64,000 nucleotides of DNA from Rhodovastum atsumiense. Its GTDB lineage: Bacteria; Pseudomonadota; Alphaproteobacteria; Acetobacterales; Acetobacteraceae. The stretch is from assembly GCF_937425535.1 (NCBI RefSeq), contig NZ_OW485601.1:5129501-5193500 (forward strand). Direction: 5' to 3'. The position numbers and the translations under genes are program-made. Positions within the stretch are counted from its first letter, which is position 1. Every line of letters starts with the position of its first letter. The notes below the pieces were generated by a model, which had not been told where the DNA came from, did not search any database, and saw only the letters and a program-made list of their open reading frames with translations. Below are positions 42,901 through 51,454 of this stretch, piece after piece.

Positions 42901-43809
42901 CTATCCCAGCTTTCCGAGGCAACACTTCTTGAACTTTTTGCCGCTGCCGCAAGGGCAAGGATCGTTGCGTCCGACATTCCGCAGCGGGTTGCGTACCGGG
43001 TCTCCGGGCGGCAGTAGGCCCGGGTTCCATCGTTCCTCGCGCGCCGCCTTCGGTTGGAAGCTGTCCCAGCGCGACAGGTGCTCTACCGCGTCGTCGAGGC
43101 TGCTCAGGTCCTTCATGCGCATCAGGACCGCATCGGCCGGTGCCCCTGGCTGCTGAACCTTGCGCAGATCCTTGTGGAAATCACTCAGCTCGAGAAAAGA
43201 CGGGTCGATCAGGCCGCGCGCGAAGGCCTGCTCGACCAGCGGCACCAGGTCCTCCAGGGCGAGGGCAGCGATCGCCTGCTGCCAGCCGACCCAGACAGTT
43301 TCCGACCCTTCCGGTGGCAGGGCGGTGAACAGGTCGCGCAGGAAGGCGTCTGTCTCGTCGCGGTCGATCCGCGCGGTGGCGGTGAGCCACGCCAGCGCTT
43401 CGAGTGCGGCGTCGCGCGCGAACTGATCCGCTTCGCTGTTCCGAATTAGCGCATGTAGCGGTTTCGGATCACCGTCGAAGATGCGGGCGAAGATGGCCGG
43501 CAGATCTACGGTGATGCCGTCGCCGAGGATCCGCTCCAGCAACTCCGAGTCGGCACCAAGCGTACAAAGCGGGCGGAAGGCGCGGGTCTCGCGAGTCTGC
43601 GCCATCAGATAGACGGCGTAGAACATGATGTCGGCGGTGCAGTCGGACCGGTCACTGCCGGCGGCGGCCGCTTCCAGCCGTGCGAGCAGGGCAGGGGCGA
43701 TCTCGGGCCAGCGCTCGGCTGCCTGCTTCAGCGCCTTGCGAGGCAGCGTGTTTCCCGCTGTCGCAAATGCCTCCAGGATGGCGTCGTCGGTCAGCATTTC
43801 CTCGGTCAT
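42901..43809 (-). CDS. DUF1186-family protein with SEC-C motif, second copy
   Basis: 302 residues starting MTEEMLTDDAIL, the same length as the copy at 9452-10360 but clearly diverged (for example LLERILGDGITVDLPAIFAR against LLDRILGDGITMDLPAILAR). The C-terminal zinc motif NDPCPCGSGKKFKKCC is intact. The frame is fully preserved despite many substitutions, implying selection on the protein. The length agreement supports ATG 43809 as the true start. Confidence 0.8.
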   Translation of the reverse strand: MTEEMLTDDAILEAFATAGNTLPRKALKQAAERWPEIAPALLARLEAAAAGSDRSDCTADIMFYAVYLMAQTRETRAFRPLCTLGADSELLERILGDGITVDLPAIFARIFDGDPKPLHALIRNSEADQFARDAALEALAWLTATARIDRDETDAFLRDLFTALPPEGSETVWVGWQQAIAALALEDLVPLVEQAFARGLIDPSFLELSDFHKDLRKVQQPGAPADAVLMRMKDLSSLDDAVEHLSRWDSFQPKAAREERWNPGLLPPGDPVRNPLRNVGRNDPCPCGSGKKFKKCCLGKLG

Positions 43810-43927
43810 GCTCGCATTCTGCCAATAGTGTTTCCGTGGTGAAGTGCAGAGCAGAGCAGCACACGACGCCCAGTGGCGCCAGAGTGCGACACGACCGCAG
43901 GACGACCCGCATGGCTGCGGCGAGCGC

Positions 43928-44455
43928 CCGGCAGAAGGTTCCAGGCGCGCGCGGCGGTGGCGGCTGTCTCCACGAGGCGCTGCGGCGCGTGGTGGGCGTA
44001 GCGGGTCGTGGTCGAGAGTTGCGTGTGCCCGAGCACGGTCCCGATCTCGTTCAGCGGTGTGCCGGCGTTCGCCAGCGCCGAGGCGAACGAGTGCCGCAGG
44101 TCGTGGATGCGCAGCTCGTCGGGTAGCCCGGCCAGCCTCATCGTCCGCTGCCACGCGCCGCGCAGGTTCTCCAGAGGCCGGCCCTCCCGGCGGTCGCTCG
44201 GAAAGACGTAGGTGCAGCCGTCCATCCGCCGGAGCCACTGCGCGCGCAAGATCCGCACTGCCACCGGCGAGAGCGGGACGTACCGCGTCCGCCCGCTCTT
44301 CGACCGCGGCACAGTGAGCAGATGGCGGTCGAGGTCGACGTTGTCCCACGTCGCCCTCAGCACCTCCCACTTGCGCGCGCCAGTGACCACCAGCAAGGCC
44401 GCGGCGCTTTGGCACGGTTCGGCGTCGAGCGCGTGCATGAGCGCCTGGGTCTGTT
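43928..44455 (-). pseudogene. Integrase, 3' half only
   Basis: Encodes the catalytic domain from QTQALMHALDAE through TGARKWEV, RSKSGRTRYV, IHDLRHSF and TTRYAHH to AARAWNLLPG, matching residues about 210-390 of the integrase at 11196. It lacks the arm- and core-binding domains and has a short deletion (SAAALLVV in place of SAAAALALLVV). Its C terminus is fused to unrelated sequence. The left break at about 44455 abuts a transposase fragment. Not functional. Confidence 0.88.
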
Positions 44456-44483
44456 TTGGTGGGACTGAGAAGCCGAGGCGCGC

Positions 44484-44663
44484 CACGGCCTGGAGACGAT
44501 GAAGAAGCGCCTGCGCGCGCTGGATGCCTGGATGATCGGCTACAATGAGGTGCGCACGCACCAGGGGGGGCTCGTGCTTCGGCAAGGCGCCAATGCAGAC
44601 CTTCCCCAACAGCGCTCCGCTCGCGTGCGAGAAGCAGAACCTTGCCAGGGTCGCATAGGAGCC
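44484..44663 (+). pseudogene. C-terminal fragment of an IS481/IS3-type transposase
   Basis: Reads LETMKKRLRALDAWMIGYNE then VRTHQG, and after a one-base frameshift GKAPMQTFPNSAPLACEKQN. These are the final helix and the YN...TPMQTF signature of IS481-like integrases. No ends or N-terminal part remain. It sits where the island integrase lost its 5' half, so an IS insertion probably caused that truncation. Confidence 0.65.
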
Positions 44664-44717
44664 TCGGCTGACAGCTTCGATCCGGCGGACACCCACCACG
44701 GCGGAACGAACCATATA

Positions 44718-45617
44718 TCAGATGAAATCGAGACTTCTACATACTCTCGCGCAAAGGAAGTCCACCAGTGCCCGAACCTTTGGCGAGGGGTGCTTGCTCG
44801 CCGGCCACAGCACATGGAAAACGCCGGTGCGTTCCACATGATCGGTTAGGATTGGCACCAGCCGACCATCGGCCAATGGCTCGCGGACGGCGAATGCCGG
44901 CAGATAGGCGATCCCCAATCCTTGCAGCGCAAAGCACACGCGCGTCTCGATGTTGTTGCAGATCATTGATGTCGGCAGTTGCAGTTCGGGCTCGCCAGGC
45001 GCCTGCCGCAGCGCCCAGGTCTCCAGCTTGCCGCTGTTGGGGAAGCGATAGTGCAGACAGGTGTGCTGTCGCAGATCGGCCGGTGTCCGCGGCGTGCCCC
45101 GGCGCGCAAGGTAGTCCGGCGAGGCGACCAGTCGCATCTGGAAACTGCCCAGCCGCCGCGCCGACAGCCGGGAGTCGGCCGGCTCGCCCGTGCGCACCAC
45201 GGCGTCGAAGCCTTCCTCGATGACATCGACCATGCGGTCGGTGAAGTCCAGGTCCAGCTCGATCTCAGGATAAGCGCGCATGAATTCACCGAGCACCGGC
45301 AGCACTAGCGAACTGACCAGCGGCAGGCTCACGCGCAGGCGCCCGCGCGGTGCGGCCGTTGCCTGCGACAACTCCAGTTCTGCGGCCTCGATCTCGGCCA
45401 GAATGCGGCGGCTGCGCTCCAGGAACAGCGTGCCCTCGGCGGTCAGTGTGACGCTGCGCGTGCTGCGATGGAACAGGCGCACGCCCAGCTTCTCCTCCAG
45501 CCGCGCCACGCTCTTGCCCACGGCGGAGGCCGAGACACCCAGCAGCCGGCCGGCGGCGACGAAGCTGCGCGTCTCGGCGACCTGCACGAACACGACAAAG
45601 CCATTCAGGCTGTCCAT
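44718..45617 (-). CDS. LysR-family transcriptional regulator
   Basis: 299 residues. The N-terminal helix-turn-helix (MDSLNGFVVFVQVAETRSFV, AVGKSVARLEEKLGVRLFHR) is followed by the LysR effector domain with LRVSLPLVSSLVLPVLGEF and GFDAVVRTGEPADSRLSAR. It is divergent from the hydrolase-oxidoreductase-transporter operon at 45734, and a short inverted repeat lies in the 116-bp gap. This is the classic arrangement for a LysR activator of the adjacent operon. The effector is unknown; similar regulators often control efflux or detoxification. Confidence 0.92.
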   Translation of the reverse strand: MDSLNGFVVFVQVAETRSFVAAGRLLGVSASAVGKSVARLEEKLGVRLFHRSTRSVTLTAEGTLFLERSRRILAEIEAAELELSQATAAPRGRLRVSLPLVSSLVLPVLGEFMRAYPEIELDLDFTDRMVDVIEEGFDAVVRTGEPADSRLSARRLGSFQMRLVASPDYLARRGTPRTPADLRQHTCLHYRFPNSGKLETWALRQAPGEPELQLPTSMICNNIETRVCFALQGLGIAYLPAFAVREPLADGRLVPILTDHVERTGVFHVLWPASKHPSPKVRALVDFLCARVCRSLDFI

Positions 45618-45630
45618 TCCGTCCCTCTAT

Positions 45631-45650
45631 TACGGACACATAGCTCCGTA
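45631..45650. promoter_or_regulatory. Candidate LysR operator
   Basis: TACGGA-N8-TCCGTA, a perfect 6-bp inverted repeat, lies 14 bp from the lysR start in the divergent promoter region. LysR boxes are short dyads of this kind. The AT-rich stretch CTTTTTCTTTAATC that follows could hold the operon promoter. Confidence 0.45.
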
Positions 45651-45733
45651 CAAACAGGAAATGTAGCCTGCTTTTTCTTTAATCGCAGGATTTCTATCGT
45701 CAAGGCATCGCCGATTGAATCGAGCCACTTGCC

Positions 45734-46927
45734 ATGATGAATCCTCTGTTTCCTCTGCACCAAGGCGTCCCGCCGGCGAATCTCTGCGCGCGCATTCACA
45801 GCACCGTTCAGCAGGCGCTCGACGACCAGCGGCTGGTCGGTGCCGTCGTTCTGGTGGCGCGCGACGGCGCACTGGTCCACCAGCAGGCCGCCGGCTTCGC
45901 CGACCGCGAAAGCGCACGGCCGATGGCACTGGAGACGGTCTTCCGGCTGGCCTCGGTCAGCAAACCCATCGTCTCCACCGCGGCACTGGCACTGGTGGCG
46001 CAAGGCCGGCTCGACCTGGACGCGGGCATCGAGCGCTGGCTGCCCGAATTTCAGCCCCGGCTGGCCGACGGTCGCCCGGCGCGCATCACGGCGCGGCAGT
46101 TGCTCAGCCACACGGCAGGTCTCGGCTACCGCTTCTTCGAGATCCACGCAGACGGTTTGTATGCGCGGGCCGGCGTCTCGGACGGCATGGACGCTTCCGG
46201 CATCAGCCTGGAGGAGAACCTGCGCCGCCTCGCCAGCGTGCCGTTGCTGTACGAGCCAGGCACGGCCTGGGGCTATTCACTGGCGACCGACGTGCTGGGC
46301 GCGCTGATCGCGCGCATCCACGGCACGTCGCTGGACGAGGCGGTGCGCCGGCTGGTGACCGGCCCGCTGGGCATGGTCGATACCGGCTTCATCGCTCGCG
46401 ATCCCCAGTGCGTGGCGACCGCCTATGTGAATGACACACCGCAGCCGCATCGGCTGGCCGAGGGCGAGACGGTCTCGGCCTTCGAGGGCGCCGTCGGCAT
46501 TCTCTACAGCCCTGGGCGCATCTTCGATCCGCGGGCGTTTCCTTCGGGCGGCGCGGGCATGGCAGGGACGGCGGAAGATCTGATGCGCCTGCTGGAAGCC
46601 CTGCGCCAGGGTTACGGCGTGCTCCTGCCCAACGAATTGATCGCGGAGATGGCTCGGGACCAGACAGGCGGTCGGGAACTGCCCGATGCGCCGGGTTTCG
46701 GCTTCGGACTGGGGGTCTCGGTCTTGCGCGACCCGGCATTGGCCGCTTCTCCCGAATCGGAAGGCACCTGGCGGTGGGGCGGCGCCTATGGCCATTCCTG
46801 GTTCGTGGACCGTGCGCAGGGACTCAGCGTTGTCGCCTTCACCAACACGCTATACGAAGGCATGTCCGGTCGCTTCGTCACCGACTTGCGCGATGCGGTC
46901 TATGGCGCATTGGAGGTGCGGCGATGA
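45734..46927 (+). CDS. Serine hydrolase of the beta-lactamase / EstB family
   Basis: 397 residues with the class C beta-lactamase fold: SxxK at Ser74-Lys77 (ASVSKPI), LLSHTAGLGY, a GTAWGYSLATDVLG segment at the position of the YxN motif, and a C-terminal GHSWFVDR near the usual HxG. No signal peptide is seen, so a cytoplasmic esterase or peptidase is more likely than a true beta-lactamase. It overlaps the next gene (ATGA) and is the first of a four-gene operon opposite lysR. Confidence 0.85.
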   Translation: MMNPLFPLHQGVPPANLCARIHSTVQQALDDQRLVGAVVLVARDGALVHQQAAGFADRESARPMALETVFRLASVSKPIVSTAALALVAQGRLDLDAGIERWLPEFQPRLADGRPARITARQLLSHTAGLGYRFFEIHADGLYARAGVSDGMDASGISLEENLRRLASVPLLYEPGTAWGYSLATDVLGALIARIHGTSLDEAVRRLVTGPLGMVDTGFIARDPQCVATAYVNDTPQPHRLAEGETVSAFEGAVGILYSPGRIFDPRAFPSGGAGMAGTAEDLMRLLEALRQGYGVLLPNELIAEMARDQTGGRELPDAPGFGFGLGVSVLRDPALAASPESEGTWRWGGAYGHSWFVDRAQGLSVVAFTNTLYEGMSGRFVTDLRDAVYGALEVRR

Positions 46928-47997
46928 CAACGACGCCTCCGCACATGGCCGCCATCGCGTTTCTCAGGCATTCCACGCTGGCCGATCCCGACTGCCTGAC
47001 CGACATCGAAACCGAACGCCCCGAGCCGGGACCGCACGACCTGCGAATCGAAGTCCACGCCATCTCGGTCAATCCGTTGGACACCAAGGTCCGGGCCGGC
47101 CTGGTCGCGGTGCCCGGCGGCGTCCGCTCGCTGGGCTGGGATGCCGCCGGGATCGTCGAAGCCGTCGGCGAAGCGGTTACGCTGTTCCGGCCGGGACAGG
47201 CGGTCTACTACGCCGGCTCCTTCGATCGCACCGGCAGCAATGCGCAGTTCCATCTGGTGGACGAGCGCATCGTCGGCCACAAGCCCGGGACCCTGAGCTT
47301 CGCCGATGCCGCGGCGCTGCCGCTGACCTCGCTGACGGCCTGGCAATTGCTGTTCGATCGCCTGGGTGTGGCGCCCGGCAAGCCAGCCGATGCCGGCAGC
47401 CTGCTGGTGCTGGGCGGTGCCGGCGGAGTCGGCTCCATGGTGATCCAGCTTGCCCGCCGGCTGACTGGCCTGACCGTGATCGCCACCGCCTCGCGCACGG
47501 AGAGCCGTGACTGGTGCCTCGCCTTGGGCGCTCACCATGTCATCGACCACCGGCAGCCGCTGCCGGTGCAGATCGGCGCGCTGCCCGTGCCGCCCGTCAC
47601 CCATGTCGCGGCGCTGTCGCATACCGCCGGGCATCTGCACGAACTGACGGAACTGATCGCGCCGCAAGGTCGCCTGGCCATCATCGACGACCACGACACA
47701 TTGAACGCGGCGCCGTTCAAGGCCAAGAGCGTGTCCTTGCACTGGGAGATGGTGTTCACGCGCCCGCTTTACCGCACAGCGGACATGATCGCGCAGCACC
47801 GCATCCTCGACGAAGTGGCGGCGCTGGTGGACGCGGGCGTGCTGCGCTCGACGGCCAGTCGCGTGCTGCATCCGCTGGACGCAGCCCGCCTGATCGAAGC
47901 CCATCGGCTGGTGGAAGGCGGTGGCATCGCCGGCAAGGTGGTTGTGGCCCGCTCCGTGGACGATACGGCGCAATCTGCGCGGGATGCCGGACGATGA
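46924..47997 (+). CDS. Zinc-type alcohol dehydrogenase-like / quinone oxidoreductase family protein
   Basis: 357 residues of the medium-chain dehydrogenase/reductase superfamily. The GroES-like N-terminal domain (ISVNPLDTKVRAG, GWDAAGIVEAVGE) is followed by a Rossmann fold with LVLGGAGGVGSMVIQLARRL and TASRTESRDWCLALGA. The catalytic-zinc cysteines of classical alcohol dehydrogenases are absent, as in NADPH:quinone reductases. It probably reduces a quinone or enone using NADPH. It is translationally coupled to the hydrolase before it and the transporter after it. Confidence 0.88.
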   Translation: MTTTPPHMAAIAFLRHSTLADPDCLTDIETERPEPGPHDLRIEVHAISVNPLDTKVRAGLVAVPGGVRSLGWDAAGIVEAVGEAVTLFRPGQAVYYAGSFDRTGSNAQFHLVDERIVGHKPGTLSFADAAALPLTSLTAWQLLFDRLGVAPGKPADAGSLLVLGGAGGVGSMVIQLARRLTGLTVIATASRTESRDWCLALGAHHVIDHRQPLPVQIGALPVPPVTHVAALSHTAGHLHELTELIAPQGRLAIIDDHDTLNAAPFKAKSVSLHWEMVFTRPLYRTADMIAQHRILDEVAALVDAGVLRSTASRVLHPLDAARLIEAHRLVEGGGIAGKVVVARSVDDTAQSARDAGR

Positions 47998-49217
47998 GCG
48001 CTGCTGCCACGGACCGTTTGCCCCTGGCCTCTCTGCTGGTGCTCGCCATGGCGGCCTTCATCACCATCCTGACCGAAGCGTTGCCCGCCGGACTGCTGCC
48101 GCAGATGGCGCAGGACCTGGCGGTGTCCGAAGCCTGGGTCGGCCAGACCGTGACGATCTACGCCATCGGTTCGTTGGTGGCGGCGCTTCCGCTGACCGCT
48201 GCCACGCAGGCCGTACGTCGCTGCCCGTTGCTGCTGGCGGCGATCGCGGGCTTCGTCGTTGGCAATACCGTCACGACGTTGTCCGGCAGCTACGTGCTGA
48301 CGATGGTGGCGCGCTTCCTGGCGGGTGTGTCGGCTGGGTTGCTGTGGGCGCTGCTGGCGGGCTACGCCGCGCGCATGGTGCCCGAGCACCAGAAGGGCCG
48401 CGCCATCGCCATTGCGATGGTGGGCACGCCATTGGCGCTGTCGCTCGGCGTGCCGGCCGGTACCTTCCTCGGCAATCTCACGGGCTGGCGGATGTGCTTC
48501 GGTATCATGAGCGGACTGTCGCTGCTGCTCATGGTGTGGGTGCGCATCAAACTGCCGGATTTCGCCGGGCAGGCGGTGGGCAGGCGACTGTCGCTGGGAC
48601 ACGTATTCACCGTGGCCGGTGTACGCCCGGTGCTGTTCGTGGTGCTGGCCTTCGTGCTGGCGCACAACATCCTCTATACCTACATCGCGCCGTTCCTGGC
48701 GGCGGCAGGCATGGCCGAACGGACGGACCTGGTGTTGCTGGTGTTCGGCGTCACGTCGCTGCTGGGCATCTGGATCGTCGGCGTGCTGATCGACCGCTAC
48801 CTGCGTGCGCTGACGCTGGCCAGCACGGTGGTGTTCGGCCTGTCCGTGCTGGGCCTCGGCGTGGCAGGCGGTGCGCCTGACGTGGTCTATGCGGCGGTGG
48901 CCGCCTGGGGCCTGGCCTTCGGCGGTGCGGCGACGCTGTTCCAGACGGCGCTGGCCAGGACGGCAGGAGAGGCGGCGGATATCGCGCAGTCCATGCTGGT
49001 CACCGCCTGGAACACGGCGATTGCCGGTGGCGGCATCGTCGGCGGCGTGCTGCTCGAACGGCTGGGTGTCGGTGCCTTCGCACCGGCCTTGCTGGTGCTG
49101 CTGGCGGCGACGCTGGTGGTGGTGTGGGCGAGCAGGCGGCACGGCTTTCCCGCTCCGGTGGGCGTGGCCGGGTCATGTGCAGCGACGCCCGATCGATGGA
49201 CCGGGGCGCAGCCATGA
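47994..49217 (+). CDS. MFS transporter, drug/sugar efflux (DHA1-like)
   Basis: 407 residues with about 12 membrane helices. The loop between helices 2 and 3 and the RFLAGVSAGLLWALLAGYAA segment are typical of the AraJ/DHA1 group (12-TM drug:proton or sugar efflux). Hydrophobic segments run from LASLLVLAMAAFITILTEAL to LLVLLAATLVVVWA. It overlaps the oxidoreductase by four bases. It probably exports the compound sensed by the LysR regulator. Confidence 0.88.
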   Translation: MSAAATDRLPLASLLVLAMAAFITILTEALPAGLLPQMAQDLAVSEAWVGQTVTIYAIGSLVAALPLTAATQAVRRCPLLLAAIAGFVVGNTVTTLSGSYVLTMVARFLAGVSAGLLWALLAGYAARMVPEHQKGRAIAIAMVGTPLALSLGVPAGTFLGNLTGWRMCFGIMSGLSLLLMVWVRIKLPDFAGQAVGRRLSLGHVFTVAGVRPVLFVVLAFVLAHNILYTYIAPFLAAAGMAERTDLVLLVFGVTSLLGIWIVGVLIDRYLRALTLASTVVFGLSVLGLGVAGGAPDVVYAAVAAWGLAFGGAATLFQTALARTAGEAADIAQSMLVTAWNTAIAGGGIVGGVLLERLGVGAFAPALLVLLAATLVVVWASRRHGFPAPVGVAGSCAATPDRWTGAQP

Positions 49218-49552
49218 ACGGCACGCGCGCGCTGTTCTTCATAGCACTGGGGGTGTTGGGCCTGTATGCTATCGCGTTTGGTGTGGTCGGCATCCTGCCG
49301 GCCAGCGTCCAGCGCCATGGCGTCAGCGTGGCCCAGGCCGGCTGGCTGTTCGCGCTGGTCGCGGGCGTGGTCGCGGTCTGCGGGCCGGCCATGGTGCTGT
49401 GGCTGTCGTGCTTCGACCGGCGCAAGGTGCTGGCTGCCTCGCTGCTGGTCTTCAGCCTGTGCAGTCTGCTGTCGGCCTGGGCGCCCAGCTTCGGGATGCT
49501 GATGGCGCTGCGCGTGCCGTCGCCCAGCCATCGCCGCGCGTCAGCGCCATGA
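49214..49552 (+). pseudogene. Second MFS transporter, truncated after about 100 codons
   Basis: Starts at ATG 49214 overlapping the previous stop. The first 102 residues (MNGTRALFFIALGVLGLYAI ... FGMLMALRV) form three membrane helices of a DHA1-type exporter. From about 49518 the DNA switches to the 3' end of a vapB copy in antisense, and the frame ends in unrelated PSPSHRRASAP. So the fourth gene of the operon was cut by the third island-boundary copy. Confidence 0.85.
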
Positions 49553-49658
49553 TCTCGTCGGTGCTCATGCCCACAGCGCTGCCCGGCCCGATCCCGAGCT
49601 TGTCCCGGGCGGGTTTGGGGATGGTGACCTGGCCATTGCGGGTGACCGTGGCGGGCAT
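49520..49658 (-). pseudogene. Internally deleted VapB antitoxin, third copy
   Basis: Begins MPATVTRNGQVTIPKPARDK, continues LGIGPGSAV and jumps straight to GMSTDEIMALTRGDG. About 35 residues between are missing in frame, and the normal stop is lost. No vapC follows. The AbrB fold is nearly complete, so DNA binding might survive while toxin binding is probably altered. Confidence 0.8.
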
Positions 49659-49986
49659 GGCAGCCTCCGGTAATACCTTGTCAGGCTAGGTAATACTACG
49701 CACCCACAATGCGCCTTGCCAGCGTCGATCCGCCGATCGGCGCTCGGCTTGGAAAGCATGCGGGATGAGGGGGGGGTGCGTGGTCGTGTCCACCGGATTC
49801 CTCCCCCGGAGGCGTCGGGCGAGCAGGAGGGAACGACCGGCAGCAAAGGACCCGTAGGGGGTTTTGGGCCCTCCAAGGCGGTTCGCCGAGGGAATTTTTC
49901 GCGTCCCACGCTATTCCTCCCCCGCTTGGTCGATGGTGGTGCCGGGGGAGCATGGCACCCTCGGCCGCGACGTGCGAGCCTGGGGC
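49659..49986. other. Remnant of the island boundary, copy 3
   Basis: Contains the vapB upstream repeats (about 49669-49697) and a degenerate version of the downstream segment, ending with GCCCTCCAAGGCGGTTCGCC near 49870, the former tRNA terminator. The tRNA-Arg piece itself has been deleted. There is no gene here. It marks the right-hand limit of island DNA next to the chromosomal gene at 49987. Confidence 0.65.
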
Positions 49987-50523
49987 ATGACCGAGATTTA
50001 TGTCGATGCGGATGCCTGCCCGGTGCGCGACGAAGTGTATCGGGTCTCCGGACGCCTGGAACTGGTGGTGCACGTGGTGTCGAACGGCTCGCGCCCGTTG
50101 CGGCCACCGGGGTTGCCCTGGGTGCGCATGATCGTGGTGGACAGCGGCGCCGATGCGGCCGACGACTGGATCGCCGAGCGCATCACCGCGAAGGACGTGT
50201 GCGTGACCGCCGATATTCCGTTGGCGGCGCGCTGCCTGGGGCGCGGGGCAGGCGCGGTGGCACCGAACGGCCATCTCTGGACGGAGGACAATATCGGCGA
50301 GGCACTGGCCGGGCGGGATCTGGCGCGGCACCTTCGCGAGAGTGGCGTGGCAACCGGCGGCCCGGCACCGCTCACCCGGGCGGATCGCTCGCGCTTCCTG
50401 GGCGCGCTGGACGTGCTGGTGCGCGCGGCCCTCCGCGGCCTACCGGCCGGCGCCGGGCCGGCGCGCCGGGTGCCGTGGCCGGGTGAGGACGAAGCGGTAC
50501 GTTCCGGAAAGGAGATCGGATGA
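49987..50523 (+). CDS. UPF0178 (YaiI/YqxD) family protein
   Basis: 178 residues beginning MTEIYVDADACPVRDEVYRV, the signature of YaiI/YqxD proteins, with DSGADAADDWIAERI and DIPLAARCLGRGA. The fold is related to PIN/NYN ribonucleases and retains the acidic residues (VDADACP, DSGADAADDW), but no activity is established for the family. The last codons overlap the next gene (ATGA). Confidence 0.9.
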   Translation: MTEIYVDADACPVRDEVYRVSGRLELVVHVVSNGSRPLRPPGLPWVRMIVVDSGADAADDWIAERITAKDVCVTADIPLAARCLGRGAGAVAPNGHLWTEDNIGEALAGRDLARHLRESGVATGGPAPLTRADRSRFLGALDVLVRAALRGLPAGAGPARRVPWPGEDEAVRSGKEIG

Positions 50524-50831
50524 ACAAGGACGACCTGACCGCCTGGGCGCTGGCGAACGGCTGGCAGATGATCGCCGGCAGCCCGAGCCTGACGAAGCCC
50601 TCGTCGCCGAAGGAAGCGATCGTGCGGATGGTGCTGAAGGCGACAGTGGTGAACATCGAGGTGAAGAAGCCGGCGGGGAAGTGGGAAAAGATCTCCGGCC
50701 AGGGCTACGCGAAAATCCAGCCCGATCCCGAAAGCGGGATGCCGCTGGGCCTCGGTCTCGACACCATTCCCGGATTCGCGATGCTCATGCGGGAGAACAA
50801 GGACCGCATGACCTTCGCGAAGCTGGCGTGA
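50520..50831 (+). CDS. Conserved-looking hypothetical protein, 103 residues
   Basis: Starts ATG 50520 after GGAAAGGAG and overlaps the UPF0178 stop by four bases. It is a mixed alpha/beta soluble protein (DDLTAWALANGWQMIAG, ATVVNIEVKKPAGKWEKISG, GFAMLMRENKDRM). No family was recognised. The good ribosome-binding site and tight coupling suggest a real gene. Confidence 0.65.
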   Translation: MNKDDLTAWALANGWQMIAGSPSLTKPSSPKEAIVRMVLKATVVNIEVKKPAGKWEKISGQGYAKIQPDPESGMPLGLGLDTIPGFAMLMRENKDRMTFAKLA

Positions 50832-51100
50832 GCCCCGGGGTCGTAGCGGCGCGGTCGGTGACCGCGCCGCGCCCTCGATTCGGCCCGGACAGGCTCGACT
50901 CAGACGGGTGTCACGGACACGTGGCTGCGGCAGGATTTGACACGGCCCTGGCTTTCTGGTGACCCTGCGCTCGCAATCGATTTTTGGCCAAGCTTGCTGC
51001 GCTTCCGATTCATCGACCCGTCGGGCGCCTCCAAGACAACCAAGGTCCGGTTGGCGTGCCGCACGCTGTTGTGCGGCGCCTGCAGCGGAGAGCGACTCGG
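50832..51100 (+). promoter_or_regulatory. 5' region of the cold-shock gene
   Basis: 269 bases without a convincing gene between the hypothetical gene and the cold-shock protein. Cold-shock genes usually have long structured 5' leaders that control translation by temperature, and this length fits. CGGTGACCGCGCC near 50858 can form small stems. I see no clear promoter by eye. Confidence 0.35.
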
Positions 51101-51304
51101 ATGGCTATCGGAACGGTCAAGTGGTTCAACACCACCAAGGGCTTCGGCTTCATCATGCCGCAGGACGGCGGCAAGGACGTGTTCGTCCACATCACGGCCG
51201 TCCAGGCTGCCGGCCTGCGCGGCCTCGATGAGGGGCAGAAGGTCAGCTACGAGGTGATGATGGAGCGCGGCAAGGCCGCCGCCACCAACCTCAAGCTCGC
51301 CTGA
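51101..51304 (+). CDS. Cold-shock protein (CspA family)
   Basis: 67 residues: [20 protein letters not shown] carries RNP1 (KGFGFI), and DVFVHIT carries RNP2. It is a single cold-shock domain that binds single-stranded nucleic acid and melts RNA secondary structure. The length is normal. It is followed by a hairpin at 51323-51350. Confidence 0.95.
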   Translation: MAIGTVKWFNTTKGFGFIMPQDGGKDVFVHITAVQAAGLRGLDEGQKVSYEVMMERGKAAATNLKLA

Positions 51305-51322
51305 GCCTGCTACGCGTTTGAA

Positions 51323-51350
51323 CCGTGACGGGGGTGCGCTCCCGTCACGG
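51323..51350 (+). terminator. Hairpin after the cold-shock gene
   Basis: CCGTGACGGG (51323-51332) pairs perfectly with CCCGTCACGG (51341-51350) around GGTGCGCT. There is no long T-run. It resembles the hairpin at 23938-23975 (shared core CGTCACGG), suggesting a common local terminator style. Confidence 0.65.
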
Positions 51351-51454
51351 CTCTGTGTGCCGGAAATGACGCCGGCAAGGCGGGCCGGCGCTATGCAGCC
51401 TGGTCCGACCAGCGGTGCCAAATCCTCCAGGCGCGGGCGGAGGCGGCGGAAGCC

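Larger units (their letters stand above)
41747..44455. repeat. Island-boundary module, copy 2
   Basis: Direct repeat of 8311-12389: vapC, vapB, operator, tRNA-Arg relic, terminator, DUF1186/SEC-C gene, integrase 3' half. A deletion of about 1.1 kb between the DUF1186 start and the integrase end removed both small membrane genes, leaving CGACCCGCATGGCTGCGGCG (about 43904-43923) as a footprint. The integrase 5' half is replaced by a transposase fragment. Confidence 0.85.
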
